From Natrarchaeobius chitinivorans (GTDB lineage: Archaea; Halobacteriota; Halobacteria; Halobacteriales; Natrialbaceae): DNA of 64,000 bases. This document shows positions 1-8,106 of the stretch, in pieces. The notes under the pieces are model-generated. The model ran no database searches. It saw nothing but the letters and a program-made list of their open reading frames with translations, and was not told the DNA's origin. Location: assembly GCF_003841505.1 (NCBI RefSeq), contig NZ_REGA01000001.1, positions 1-64,000 of the forward strand, in the 5' to 3' direction. A program made the position numbers and the translations under genes. The stretch's first letter is position 1; each line of letters starts with the position of its first letter.

Positions 1-447
1 CCCCGCCGGTCTCCTCCCATCACTCGCCCATCTCAGCCCATGCCCATAACTTCCGTCACTCATTACGACGCGCAGCTGCTCATGACCATCCCCGGCGTGA
101 GTTATTTCACGTCGCTGCTGATCACGTCTGAACTTGGCGAGATCGACCGGTTTAGCAGCGCAAAGAAGGTTATTAGCTACGCCGGGCTTGATCCATCCAT
201 TCGGCAATCTGGCGACAAAGAGGTACGTGGTGGAATTTCGAAAGAGGGCTCAGCGCCGTTGCGCTGGGCCCTCGTTCAGTGTGCCAACGTGGCTGTACGG
301 TTCGACGACTACCTAGGACAGTTCTACAACCGCCTGAAACAGCGGAAGAATCACAATATCGCAATCGTTGCAACAGCTCGGAAAATGCTCGTTGCAATGT
401 TTCACATGCTCAGCCGTGAGGAAGTCTACGATCCGCCAACAGCATAG
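1..447 (+). CDS. IS110-family transposase, C-terminal part (cut by left edge)
   Basis: The frame is open to the left edge, with an internal ATG at 40, so this is the 3' part of a longer gene or a relic. The protein resembles the C-terminal Transposase_20 domain of IS110/IS116/IS902 enzymes. It has the TIPGVSYFTSLLITSELGEI helix-hairpin-like stretch, the YAGLDP motif, a GGISKEGSAPLRWALVQCA segment and a LKQRKNHNIAIVATARKMLV tail, all typical of this family in haloarchaea. The catalytic N-terminal RuvC-like domain is not in view. The residues before the ATG look unlike the family, so an upstream break is possible. It marks the left end of the accessory island. Confidence 0.8.
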   Translation, partial: PRRSPPITRPSQPMPITSVTHYDAQLLMTIPGVSYFTSLLITSELGEIDRFSSAKKVISYAGLDPSIRQSGDKEVRGGISKEGSAPLRWALVQCANVAVRFDDYLGQFYNRLKQRKNHNIAIVATARKMLVAMFHMLSREEVYDPPTA

Positions 448-449
448 TC

Positions 450-480
450 GCTGAGTGGCACCAATGCGGTGCCACTCAGC
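450..480. terminator. perfect 13-bp hairpin after the IS110 gene
   Basis: GCTGAGTGGCACC is followed by a 5-nt spacer and then its exact reverse complement. It begins 3 nt after the transposase stop codon. It could terminate the transposase transcript or be part of the IS end. There is no T-tract, so an IS-end structure is as likely as a terminator. Confidence 0.55.
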
Positions 481-835
481 AGGGCATTCGCCCATTGTTA
501 GCAACTGCTACCGCTTTCAAGATAGCCTCCGCCTGAGGGCTGTTTCCACTCGATTGTAGCGACGTCGTGCGGTTCTACGTCACCAACACGCGCCGGACAC
601 CATCGACGACGAAACAGCTATTAGACGATCCGTGGTTTGGACAGTCGCAGGATTCTCATAGGTGTAGATACTGTCCAACTCCGGCTCGACGAGATCGCCA
701 ACAGTGTCGTTCGGGACACTCATACGTGGGCGTTGGTGGTTCGCTCTCGTGCCCCGATCGTCGCGACCACTGACCGGCCTGACCGCTCAACTGTGCCCAC
801 GGGGCTCGGTGGCGTAGACGACGACCCGCCGCCGG
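481..835. other. gene-poor stretch
   Basis: No convincing coding frame was found. Short open frames here have mixed composition without the acidic signature of the surrounding genes. No repeat shared with the rest of the window was seen. Confidence 0.4.
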
Positions 836-1108
836 ATGGAGCTGACTGTCAGGGTCGGTAACTATCGCTACGACGGGGCTATGACGCTGACGCTCACGCG
901 AAGCGGGGCGTTCACGCCAGCAAAGCACCTCGGCGAGAAACTCCGGGGTGCCGACTCGGATCCACAGACGGACGAGATGCGTCGGGTGTTAGTGGCCGTG
1001 TTCGCCGACGTCGGCGGGATCGTCGAACAGGACGATAATCATACGCTGAGCGTCACCAACACGACATTCGTCGCGCTGTGTCGCCGACACGATCTCGACG
1101 CCACATGA
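836..1108 (+). CDS. hypothetical small protein, unrecognised
   Basis: This is a 90-residue frame with a plausible haloarchaeal composition in its second half (about residues 35-90), which reads DSDPQTDEMRRVLVAVFADV and then a polar beta-like stretch. Its TGA overlaps an ATG at 1105 in another frame that starts MSFDDDFDRS but then runs antisense through the terminase gene, so that downstream frame is unlikely to be intact. I do not recognise a family. It may be a relic of the same virus or plasmid that left the terminase genes. Confidence 0.3.
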   Translation: MELTVRVGNYRYDGAMTLTLTRSGAFTPAKHLGEKLRGADSDPQTDEMRRVLVAVFADVGGIVEQDDNHTLSVTNTTFVALCRRHDLDAT

Positions 1109-1326
1109 GTTTCGACGACGACTTCGACAGGTCGTGTGCCGAACCGATCCGGAAACGGTGTGAGCCAACGACCGCCGCAGCTGCTGAGATCAACGGTACG
1201 GGCCTGCATGACCGTCTCAACGGTTCGTCTGTGCAGATGGCTCTCGATTCCGTCGGAGCGGTCGCCGCGCTCGTCTCCGGCGGCAGGCCGCGATCTGCTC
1301 GTTACACACCGATCGGGCCGCCCCGC

Positions 1327-2859
1327 CTACTTCCCGGCGACCCCCATGCAGGCGTACCGAAGCGCGTCGAGCGCGTGATCCTGCGCGACCGCCTTCCCGA
1401 CGTGCTCCTCCTTGTAGCCGAGGAACTCCCGGATCAGGTGCTGACACTGGTCCGAGACGAGCAGGCCGACTGCGGATTCGTCGTCAGCAGCCGGCGTCTC
1501 GGTCGCGGCCTCGGTCTCGCGCTCAGTCGCTCGCGAGACGTACGACCCGTCCGGAACGCCGCCCATGACCAGGATCACCTTGTCACGGCCGCTCACGGAC
1601 AGGTTGCCGTCGACCTCGAGTCGTTTGCGCACCTCCGCGATGCCGTCGTCGAGATCCTTCGTCGCTTCCTCGGCCGGATACCCCGCCCGGCGGAGTTTGT
1701 CGACGTGGGCAGGTTCGTGCTCGCAGTAGATCCGGCCTGCGGGCCGGTCGTCGGCGGCGAGCCAGTCAACGACGTCCTCGATGTGGCTCTCGGTCGCGTA
1801 GAACGCGTCGCAGACGACCAGCTGGTCGAGCGGCGTTTTACCGACCTCGAGCAGGACCACCGGATCCTTCCAGCCGGCGTCGTAGCCGTAGACCCGCCAG
1901 TCGTCGTCGACACGGTCGACGGCCTCGGCATGGGGGATCACGTGGGTGTCACGACTGAACTCGCTGTAGACCAACCCCTGGGCGGCCGCAAAGCCGCCGC
2001 GCAGCGCCTGGGCCTCGCGGGCGGTGTCGGCGTACTGGCGCTCGTAGCGCTCGCGCGTCCCCGTATCGAGGTAGGGGTTGTCGAGCGTCGACGCCCGCAC
2101 CAGTTCGATCTCGAGGCCGATCGGGTCGCCCGTTCGGTCCTGGCGTTGTTCGAGGATCTCCCAGGCGTCGTTGTAGCCGTTGCCCGTCAGCGTCCAACAC
2201 TGCACTTTCGGCCCGTCGACGCCGCGCAGCCGGCCGCCGACCATCTCCAGAAGGTCGTGGAGATCGCTCCCGTAGTGGCTGGGTTCGTCGAGCCAGACGG
2301 CGCCGTACTCGGCGCCGGCGTACCGACTCCACTGATCAGCCGACCCCAGCGTGATCTCGGTATCGTTGGTCAGCGTCAGCCGGTGCTCGCTGTGGTTGTA
2401 GTCGGCGACGACCGGCGAGCGCTCGGGACCGTTGACCGCGCCCGTTCGCATCGCCGTCCGGTCGCCGGGGAGTTGCTCACAGAGGATGCGGAACGTGCTG
2501 TCCCGAGCTTTGGTGAAGTCGATGCCCAGGGCGAGAAACCGGCTGCCGGGGTGGGTCAGCGCCTGCGCGAGCAGCCAGCGGGCGCCGAGGATGCTCTTGC
2601 CGCTGCCGTAGCCCGCGAGGAAGGCGACGATGTCGTGGTCGTCGCTTGCGAGCGCCGCGAGACAGTCGCGTTGGGCAGACCAGATGTCGTAGGTGAGCGT
2701 CGCCGTCTCGGCGTCGTAGTGGATGCCGGTTGGCCGGGCGTCCGGGGCGGCCTCGCGCCAGTCGACGGTGAGATCGGTCGGGGCGTCGGTCGCAGCCTCC
2801 TGTTCGGCTTGCAACTCCGCGAGCTGGCGTTCGAGCTCGCGGCGGGTCGGCTTACTCAT
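1327..2859 (-). CDS. phage/provirus terminase, large subunit
   Basis: A 510-residue ATP-driven DNA-packaging motor with a nuclease. The ATPase domain has Walker A GYGSGKS near residues 83-89, Walker B YGAVWLDEPS near 185-194 and a TLTGN coupling motif near 223. The C-terminal RNase H-like nuclease domain shows YGYDAGWKDP near 324-333 and DHALDALRYA near the end, consistent with the metal-binding aspartates. Length is normal for haloviral TerL. It starts 8 nt inside the end of the small gene upstream, so the two are translationally coupled. No portal, capsid or protease gene follows downstream on this strand, which is unusual for a tailed-virus packaging module and points to a provirus remnant. 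Confidence 0.9.
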   Translation of the reverse strand: MSKPTRRELERQLAELQAEQEAATDAPTDLTVDWREAAPDARPTGIHYDAETATLTYDIWSAQRDCLAALASDDHDIVAFLAGYGSGKSILGARWLLAQALTHPGSRFLALGIDFTKARDSTFRILCEQLPGDRTAMRTGAVNGPERSPVVADYNHSEHRLTLTNDTEITLGSADQWSRYAGAEYGAVWLDEPSHYGSDLHDLLEMVGGRLRGVDGPKVQCWTLTGNGYNDAWEILEQRQDRTGDPIGLEIELVRASTLDNPYLDTGTRERYERQYADTAREAQALRGGFAAAQGLVYSEFSRDTHVIPHAEAVDRVDDDWRVYGYDAGWKDPVVLLEVGKTPLDQLVVCDAFYATESHIEDVVDWLAADDRPAGRIYCEHEPAHVDKLRRAGYPAEEATKDLDDGIAEVRKRLEVDGNLSVSGRDKVILVMGGVPDGSYVSRATERETEAATETPAADDESAVGLLVSDQCQHLIREFLGYKEEHVGKAVAQDHALDALRYACMGVAGK

Positions 2860-3112
2860 CGTGCCCTCCGTCGTCGTGTAACAGCTCGAGTTCGGCGGCC
2901 ATCTCGTCGAGCTCCTCGTCGTTGAGCAGCTTCCGGTACTGGCCCGAGAGATAGCCCAGCGTCCGGATCCATTTGATCTGGAGTTTCTGTTCGTCGGGCG
3001 ACGTGGCCTCAGCCGGGTCGATTCGCTGGTGGGTCGCCTCGATGGTCTCGGCGAGGCGGTCGAGGACCGCCTCGCGGTCGCTACGATCAGCGGAGTGTGT
3101 CGAAGTCGACAT
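2852..3112 (-). CDS. small protein upstream of terminase (candidate small terminase)
   Basis: An 86-residue acidic protein starting MSTSTHSADRS. A longer frame reaches further upstream, but its extra residues are Arg-rich and unlike the rest, so the ATG at 3112 is preferred. The body is helical and charged: a DREAVLDRLAETIEATHQRI helix, then KLQIKWIRTLGYLSGQYRKL, then an acidic tail ending HDDGGHDE. Position directly before TerL with an 8-nt overlap suggests the small terminase or a packaging accessory protein. No helix-turn-helix is clear, so function is inferred from context only. Confidence 0.6.
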   Translation of the reverse strand: MSTSTHSADRSDREAVLDRLAETIEATHQRIDPAEATSPDEQKLQIKWIRTLGYLSGQYRKLLNDEELDEMAAELELLHDDGGHDE

Positions 3113-3910
3113 TGTCGATGCGTAGAGCCGCTGGCGTCCCGCGCGAGTACGCACTCGACACGTGAGCTCGCAGTTGGAGTGGGCGGCTCATGCGAAGGCG
3201 TTCGGCCTCAACCGGTAAAAACCTCCGGTAAGCGGAGTGAAAGTGGTTGGTCCGGTGAATTGCGAAGTTCTATTATCGGAATTCATGCGCTCTAGAGCCG
3301 ATAATTCGCATATTTGCTCCTCTCTCACCCCCATATAATAGGCGCTCTTCTGCCCGATAACTCGGGAGCGACATCAGCAGGTAGCGCGGGCATCATCCAC
3401 GCGGTCGATCAGGGAATCCACCGCCTACAGACGAACTCCACGGCGTTCGCAAAACCGGTCTCGATTCCCCACACCCGATGCGGAGTCAGGCTGGGGGGAA
3501 CCACGCGATGTACCCCTCGAGCGCAGCGGATTCGAGATCGCCTCCCCCACAGGCGGTTGCAGCGCCGGCCGGCCCCTGTTCCGGACGGACCATCAGCGCT
3601 CGCGCCCGGATCGCGTGAGTCGGACCTCGATGCGGCGCCAGGGGTTCGAGCAACTGGACGCATTCGGTGCCGGTGTGACACTGTCGAGGACGGGAGGCTG
3701 CGCCCGACACCACCGGATCCGACCTGGAACCGACCCGAACCCGCACTCGCCCGAGGAGGAGCCTGGACAGCAATAGCGTAGCGACGCCGCTTTCTTGCGG
3801 TCCACACCGACCGGACCGAGCCGGAATCGACGGCAGAGACAGTCAAGTGCGGAGAGGCCTCACCCTGGGTGTGAGCGAACCAGTGTCGGGGTCACCGGAG
3901 ACACTCCCGC
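3113..3910. other. intergenic stretch between terminase genes and orc
   Basis: No gene can be supported. The segment 3245-3350 is more AT-rich and holds the dyad ATTATCGG / CCGATAAT, which could belong to the terminase promoter. From about 3480 to 3780 both strands stay open in several frames with Arg/Pro-rich translations, typical of non-coding GC-rich DNA. Confidence 0.4.
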
Positions 3911-5131
3911 CTACCCGTCGGCCAACGCCGCGAGATATGCCGACTCAGCGACGTACGGTTCGATCGCCTCGCGCACCCACTGGGGATCGAACGTCGTTTC
4001 GAGCTGCTTGACGCGGCCATCGGCCCCGCGTGACTCGATCCAGGTCTCGACGAGACCCATCGTCTCGAGATCGGTGACGAGCTGTCGGATCGCCCGCTCG
4101 CCGAGTCGGAGTTCGGTCGGAAACGCGTCGTCTTGGATGACCGTGTGGACCTCCGCCGTTGTAACGGGCTGTTTGATCGTGCCACCCTGGTCCCGCCCCG
4201 TGATACCGGCGAGGACCACGAAGTGATTGGCCGGCAGGGCAAGCAGCTTTGCGATCGTTGCTTCCCGCTCCGTCTGCTCGAGGTTGGTGTCGACGCACTC
4301 GATCGTCAGGCGGTCGAGCCCGCGTTCGGTGGCCGTCTCGCCGGCCTGGCGGAACAACGTCAGCGCTTTTCGGGCGTCGCCCCAGCGCCGGGCGGCCTCC
4401 TGGACGCCGTACTCGCACACCGCGTCCGGAACGGCACCATCACGAAACGCCCGGTCGATCCGGGGGTCGAGGATCGCGCCCAACTCCGCGACGCCGTACG
4501 GCGGGAAGAAGACCGCCTCGTCGCTCATCGCGCTCTCGACGCGGCTATCCAAGCGGAGGTCGACCTCGAGGAGTTCGTTACTGAGCAGCCAGACCGAGAG
4601 CGAAATGTCACGGGCGAGTTTCCCCTCGCCGCGCAACAGCCGATAGAAGAACTCGTTGGGATCGTAGTTCGTGTCGTGGCGGACGTGATCGACCTCGTCG
4701 AGCAGCACCACCGTCCACTCGGGGTACGCGGCGAGTGCGTCCCAGATGCCCGCGAAGACGCCGTCCAACCCCTCGTAGGCCCCCTTCTTCTCGCCGGTCA
4801 GTTCGAAGAGGATCTCGTTGGCGGCGCTAAAAAGCGTCCGACACTCCTTGAGATTGACGTACTCGACGGCGACGGTGTCATGGCGCGTGGCGAACTCCCG
4901 ACAGAGCCGCCGGGTCGTCAGCGTTTTCCCGGTGCCCGGCGGGCCGTAGATCGAGACCGTCGGCGGCAGATAGCCGTCGTGAACACCGTTCAAAACCGTC
5001 GCCAGCTCGCGTTCCTGGTCGTCGCGGGCGACGATCTCGGGGGGCTCGGCGAGCGGATCGAGCGCCCCTTTGTCGACGAACAGGCTCTCGTCCGGTGCGG
5101 TGTCGGCGAACAGGTCGTCGTACTTGCTCAT
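3911..5131 (-). CDS. orc: Orc1/Cdc6-family replication initiator
   Basis: A 406-residue AAA+ ATPase of the archaeal Orc1/Cdc6 family, which binds origins and loads the MCM helicase. Walker A GPPGTGKT lies at 63-70, Walker B VVLLDEVD at 141-148, sensor 1 LLSN near 182, and sensor 2 GDARKAL near 251-257. A C-terminal winged-helix DNA-binding region follows (about 290-406). All key residues are intact. Haloarchaea carry many orc paralogues, often on plasmids and integrated elements. This copy sits between viral packaging genes and a toxin-antitoxin cluster, so an accessory replicon origin is more likely than the main chromosomal origin. The intergenic DNA upstream holds one weak origin-box-like site (5265-5277). 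Confidence 0.92.
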   Translation of the reverse strand: MSKYDDLFADTAPDESLFVDKGALDPLAEPPEIVARDDQERELATVLNGVHDGYLPPTVSIYGPPGTGKTLTTRRLCREFATRHDTVAVEYVNLKECRTLFSAANEILFELTGEKKGAYEGLDGVFAGIWDALAAYPEWTVVLLDEVDHVRHDTNYDPNEFFYRLLRGEGKLARDISLSVWLLSNELLEVDLRLDSRVESAMSDEAVFFPPYGVAELGAILDPRIDRAFRDGAVPDAVCEYGVQEAARRWGDARKALTLFRQAGETATERGLDRLTIECVDTNLEQTEREATIAKLLALPANHFVVLAGITGRDQGGTIKQPVTTAEVHTVIQDDAFPTELRLGERAIRQLVTDLETMGLVETWIESRGADGRVKQLETTFDPQWVREAIEPYVAESAYLAALADG

Positions 5132-5605
5132 ACGATCGCGATCGCCGGAGGTAGTGGCGTGAGACTAATGAGCGTATCGCACACCGGGGTGATGGCCACC
5201 CACACCGCGTGAGCGAGACACCACCGCACGCGTTCGATCGGGTGCGGCCAGCGTCGGCCACCCAGCTCCACCGGAACTACGAGTGTGTCTATGGGTGTGG
5301 TTCCCACCGATCGGGATTCGACCCGACGCTCGCGTCCAGTGGCGATCCTAACTTTGATGATGATGTGACAATCTGGGCCGAAAGCAGTGATCCATCCACA
5401 TCGATTGAATACACGTTTGGAGGGGCGCCCAGAGTTCGAGCATTTTGTGAGACAGATGTCGCAGCACCCACCCTGGTTCAGTGCTTCCCGCTCGCCGGGT
5501 AGTCGCAGAGAGAGGATGCGACCTATTCTATGATAGTCTCACCCATACGCAAAGAGAGCGACCTCGAGGGTGCCCAACGCCATGCTTGATCCCCCGAAGC
5601 AATGA
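5132..5605. other. intergenic region upstream of orc, possible origin
   Basis: No gene is well supported. A 97-codon frame at 5209-5502 lacks family signals. The site 5265-5277 (GCTCCACCGGAAC) resembles the core dyad of archaeal origin recognition boxes but is single, and no long G-run follows it. The region 5300-5450 is relatively AT-rich. This is where an origin served by the Orc1/Cdc6 gene would be expected, but the evidence is weak. Confidence 0.3.
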
Positions 5606-5931
5606 GTGGCCATCCGCAACCGAACGGACCGCACAAACGGCCTCGCGTACACGGAACGCCGGCTCGTCCTCCCCAGCGACGCTGACGTGCCGGGCGAGAC
5701 GGCGGGAGGTGACTAATACCGGTGACGGCTGGTGTCCTCGGGTGACCGGGGACAGCGAGTAAGAAAGCGCCTCGAGAGAGGGCGGCTGACTCTCCAGGAA
5801 CCATTACTCACGACGGACGCGCGGCTGTACGAGGGATGAATAGTGGCGGGTGTCTCGCTCGAGTGGTCGTCGGTGGGCGTACTGACGGACAAGGATTTGA
5901 GGAGACCCTGAAGACAACAGCTGTCACTGGA
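5606..5931 (+). repeat. TA-separating repeat, copy A (5' truncated)
   Basis: First of four diverged copies of the same unit. It retains the end of the conserved small ORF (residues reading NGLAYTERRLVLPSDADVPG), a hairpin at 5733-5754 with stem TGTCCTCGG/CCGGGGACA and loop GTGA, a GGATGAATAGTGGCGGGTGT box, and the terminal GAAGACAACAGCTGTCACTG box. The unit ends about 50 nt before the DUF433 antitoxin gene. The 5' part of the small ORF is missing. Confidence 0.8.
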
Positions 5932-5979
5932 GTCTACTTCGGCCAGCCTTTATTATTGAGTGGAGCGTAGTATCTTCAA

Positions 5980-6279
5980 ATGGCTGAAATCGTCTCGACG
6001 AACGATACGCTGGGTGGTGCACCCCGAATTGAGGGGAGGCGTATCGGGGTCCACCACGTCGCAAAGCGGGTCCTTGATGCCGGAGAATCCCCCGAACAGG
6101 TCGCCGCCGACTACGATCTCGATATCGCCGACGTCTACCGTGCCTTAGTGTATTACTACGATCACGCCGAGGAGATGCGCCAGATCCAAGCCGAGCGTCA
6201 GTCCATCCCTGACGAGCGATCTGTCATCCGTGGACCCGAGGACCTCGATACGAAAACCCAGTCAGAGCCCGAGGTATGA
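5980..6279 (+). CDS. DUF433 antitoxin-like protein, module 1
   Basis: A 99-residue protein with the DUF433 fold (helix-turn-helix related). It has TLGGAPRIEGRRIGVHHVA near residues 11-29, an AADYDLDIADVYRALVYYYDH helix near 47-67, and a charged tail. DUF433 proteins are commonly paired with DUF5615 PIN-like proteins and proposed to be their antitoxins. Here the TGA stop overlaps the ATG of the DUF5615 gene (ATGA at 6276-6279). A TTTATTATT-rich stretch at 5949-5957 is a candidate TATA region. The gene is intact although its partner is interrupted. Confidence 0.85.
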   Translation: MAEIVSTNDTLGGAPRIEGRRIGVHHVAKRVLDAGESPEQVAADYDLDIADVYRALVYYYDHAEEMRQIQAERQSIPDERSVIRGPEDLDTKTQSEPEV

Positions 6280-6332
6280 GGCTGTTGGCTGACGAACACG
6301 TTCCACCAGCCATTGTTTCTGCGCTCCATCAA

Positions 6333-7733
6333 CTTCCCCGGCCTGAAGGCCGGCGTTTGTCGGTGAACTCCCGGTCTGGCCTACGCTTCCGCGTTGGCAG
6401 GCGAAAAGTCGCCGCTCCCGTTCAGCGTTCCCGACTTCAGGGCGAGTTGATTGGTCGCCCCTCCGACCGGAGACTTCTGCCCCGACCGGAGTAGTTTCGT
6501 TGCAACGTTCTTCGCGGCGTTGTAGTCGGCATGAACCTCGTAGCCACACTTCAGGCAGCAAAAGTCCGCTTGTGACGTTCGGTTCTCGCGGAGTGTCGTC
6601 CCACACTTCGAACAGCGTTGGGACGTATACGCTGGATCTACCTGCTTCGTTCGGATACCGAACTCGGCGGCTTTGTACTCGACGTACTCGTAGAGCCGAC
6701 GGAAAGCCCAGCCGTGGAACTTCTTCGCGCCCGGCATTCGTTCTCGAATGTCGGTCAAGTCCTCAAAGGCGATTGTCGAACAGTCGTGCGTGATCGCCTC
6801 TTGGACCAACCCTTTCGATATGCGGTGCAGTACGTCGTTGTTCCAGCGCCGTTCTCGATTCCCCATCTGCTCGATGGTTCGGTGCGCCGACTCCGTACCG
6901 ATCTGTTGCAACGATCCACGGATGCGTTCGTACTCGTCTCGGCGGTGATTGAACAACCCGCCGGAGTAGAACGTCCCCGTGCTGGTGACGGCGATATTCT
7001 CCACGCCTAAATCTACGCCGAGAACCGTTCCGTTCTCGGCCTCTCCCAACTCCGTTTCCGGCTCGTCGCGTTCCACCGTGACGTGAAGGTAGTACTCGCC
7101 GTCGTCGCGGTCGTAGTGCAGTGTCGCGCCCTTTGGCTCCCACACATCGCTGTTGAGGTACTGTGCTTGCGGACAGTCTTCGTCCGGCGGATACACGAAC
7201 TCGGCACGGATACGGCCACCGTAGGTCGCGAGCGTGCAGTATTGGTCGTCGCCGTTTGTGAAGTACGATATCGCATTGGTGTTGTACTCGACGGTCGGTG
7301 CGGTGAACGTCGGTCTGCCGGCGTTCTTGCCGGCCTTCATCCGTTCGACCGCACTTCGAAGACTGTCTGTCGCGAGGTTGACCGCACCGATACAGAGATC
7401 CGAGTGTAGACCGGTGTCCTCGCGGACCTGTTTGTAGACGAGTGACTGCAGGCGCGTTCTGGATGTGATAACGTAGCCGTCCTCGTCGCGCTCCCAGCCC
7501 CGATCGGCAAACCGTTGGGCGACTCTCCGGAACGTTAGCATCGTCCGTTTGAGATCGTCCCGCCGGTCGTCGGGAATGGCGAGTTTGACGCAGGCGGTAC
7601 GTTTCAATGTCACATGCCACATGTGGTTGCAAAGTATTATAAGTGTACGGGAGTCGGCCGGCTGTCGAACGGTGGGATGTGTCGTTCAGTGACGCGATTC
7701 CCGCCCGCCGTGAACGGCGGGACTCCTTCGCTG
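6333..7733 (-). mobile_element. IS200/IS605-group element carrying only TnpB (IS1341-type)
   Basis: TnpB is flanked by subterminal hairpins typical of this group: CCGGCC-TGAA-GGCCGG at 6338-6353 on the 3' (right-end) side, and CCCGCCG-TGAA-CGGCGGG at 7704-7721 on the left-end side. No TnpA transposase gene is present, so mobility would need TnpA in trans. No target duplication is seen, as expected for single-strand IS605 transposition. Exact ends are inferred from the interrupted DUF5615 frame, with an uncertainty of a few bases on the 7733 side. Confidence 0.8.
6381..7622 (-). CDS. tnpB: RNA-guided endonuclease TnpB
   Basis: A 413-residue OrfB/TnpB protein, ancestor-type relative of Cas12. 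All RuvC residues are visible: Asp204 in GVDLG, Glu287 in FEDL and Asp366 in HADYNAAKN. The zinc ribbon CSKC (337-340) and CLKC (356-359) is complete. TnpB uses an omega RNA transcribed from the element's right end to cut target DNA next to a short TAM. With the gene on the minus strand, the omega RNA would run out of the element at about 6333 and take its guide from the DUF5615 coding sequence. The enzyme looks catalytically intact. Confidence 0.93.
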   Translation of the reverse strand: MWHVTLKRTACVKLAIPDDRRDDLKRTMLTFRRVAQRFADRGWERDEDGYVITSRTRLQSLVYKQVREDTGLHSDLCIGAVNLATDSLRSAVERMKAGKNAGRPTFTAPTVEYNTNAISYFTNGDDQYCTLATYGGRIRAEFVYPPDEDCPQAQYLNSDVWEPKGATLHYDRDDGEYYLHVTVERDEPETELGEAENGTVLGVDLGVENIAVTSTGTFYSGGLFNHRRDEYERIRGSLQQIGTESAHRTIEQMGNRERRWNNDVLHRISKGLVQEAITHDCSTIAFEDLTDIRERMPGAKKFHGWAFRRLYEYVEYKAAEFGIRTKQVDPAYTSQRCSKCGTTLRENRTSQADFCCLKCGYEVHADYNAAKNVATKLLRSGQKSPVGGATNQLALKSGTLNGSGDFSPANAEA

Positions 7734-7784
7734 TTGAAAGGTGGTGAGGGACACGATGTTGCTATCGTTGGTGAGGATGTTGAA

Positions 7785-7870
7785 CTATAGTAACAACTGG
7801 AACTATTTACACACTGATCGCACAGCTGTCGTGCGATCAGGTGTGCATTGACTTCCAGTGGCTACTATAG
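7785..7870. repeat. 86-bp palindromic element, copy P1
   Basis: Imperfect palindrome with ends CTATAGTAACAACTGGAA and TTCCAGTGGCTACTATAG and an inner arm GATCGCAC / GTGCGATC. Three relatives occur at 48376, 50690 and 52124. It has inserted into the DUF5615 coding frame after codon GAA at 7782-7784. It has no coding capacity and is best described as MITE-like. Confidence 0.85.
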
Positions 7871-8106
7871 GCTCTGAAGACACGGTTCTCTTGCAGTATG
7901 CACGCGAAACCGACCGGCTCATTCTGAGCGAAGATACCGATTTTCGTGGGGCTGATCCAGAACTGAACGGTGAGCACCACCCCGGAATCCTCGCTTGCAA
8001 TACGGCTGCATCGGCGGGCGAAATCGCTGCGGCAATTCGACGAATAGAGATGTATACCGACGATCTCGCTGGAACGGTTCTCTACGTCCCGGGCAACTGG
8101 CTCTGA

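Larger units (their letters stand above)
6276..8106 (+). pseudogene. DUF5615 PIN-like toxin gene interrupted by a TnpB element and an 86-bp palindrome
   Basis: The gene lies in three pieces. Codons MRLLADEHVPPAIVSALHQ are at 6276-6332, about 17 codons reading GGEGHDVAIVGEDVE are at 7734-7784, and the remainder from GSEDTVLLQYARETDR to the stop is at 7870-8106. Removing the IS (about 6333-7733) and the palindrome (7785-7869) restores one frame of about 114 codons that reads as a standard DUF5615 PIN-like ribonuclease, including the N-terminal LLADEH acidic motif and ILSEDTDF. The product cannot be made as it stands. The module's antitoxin-like gene remains whole. Confidence 0.85.

Noticed and set aside
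1078-2925. A 615-codon open frame on the plus strand over the terminase gene
   Set aside because: It is the antisense shadow of TerL: GC-rich third positions keep it open, and the translation lacks any family motif while the opposite strand has complete Walker and nuclease motifs.
3314-3846. Candidate genes in the terminase-orc gap
   Set aside because: Frames on both strands overlap and give Arg/Pro/Ser-rich products with no start signal or family resemblance.
5265-5277. Origin recognition box for the Orc1/Cdc6 protein
   Set aside because: Only one match to the core dyad, with mismatches and no G-run or inverted partner. Archaeal origins normally show several boxes, so it is not claimed as an origin.
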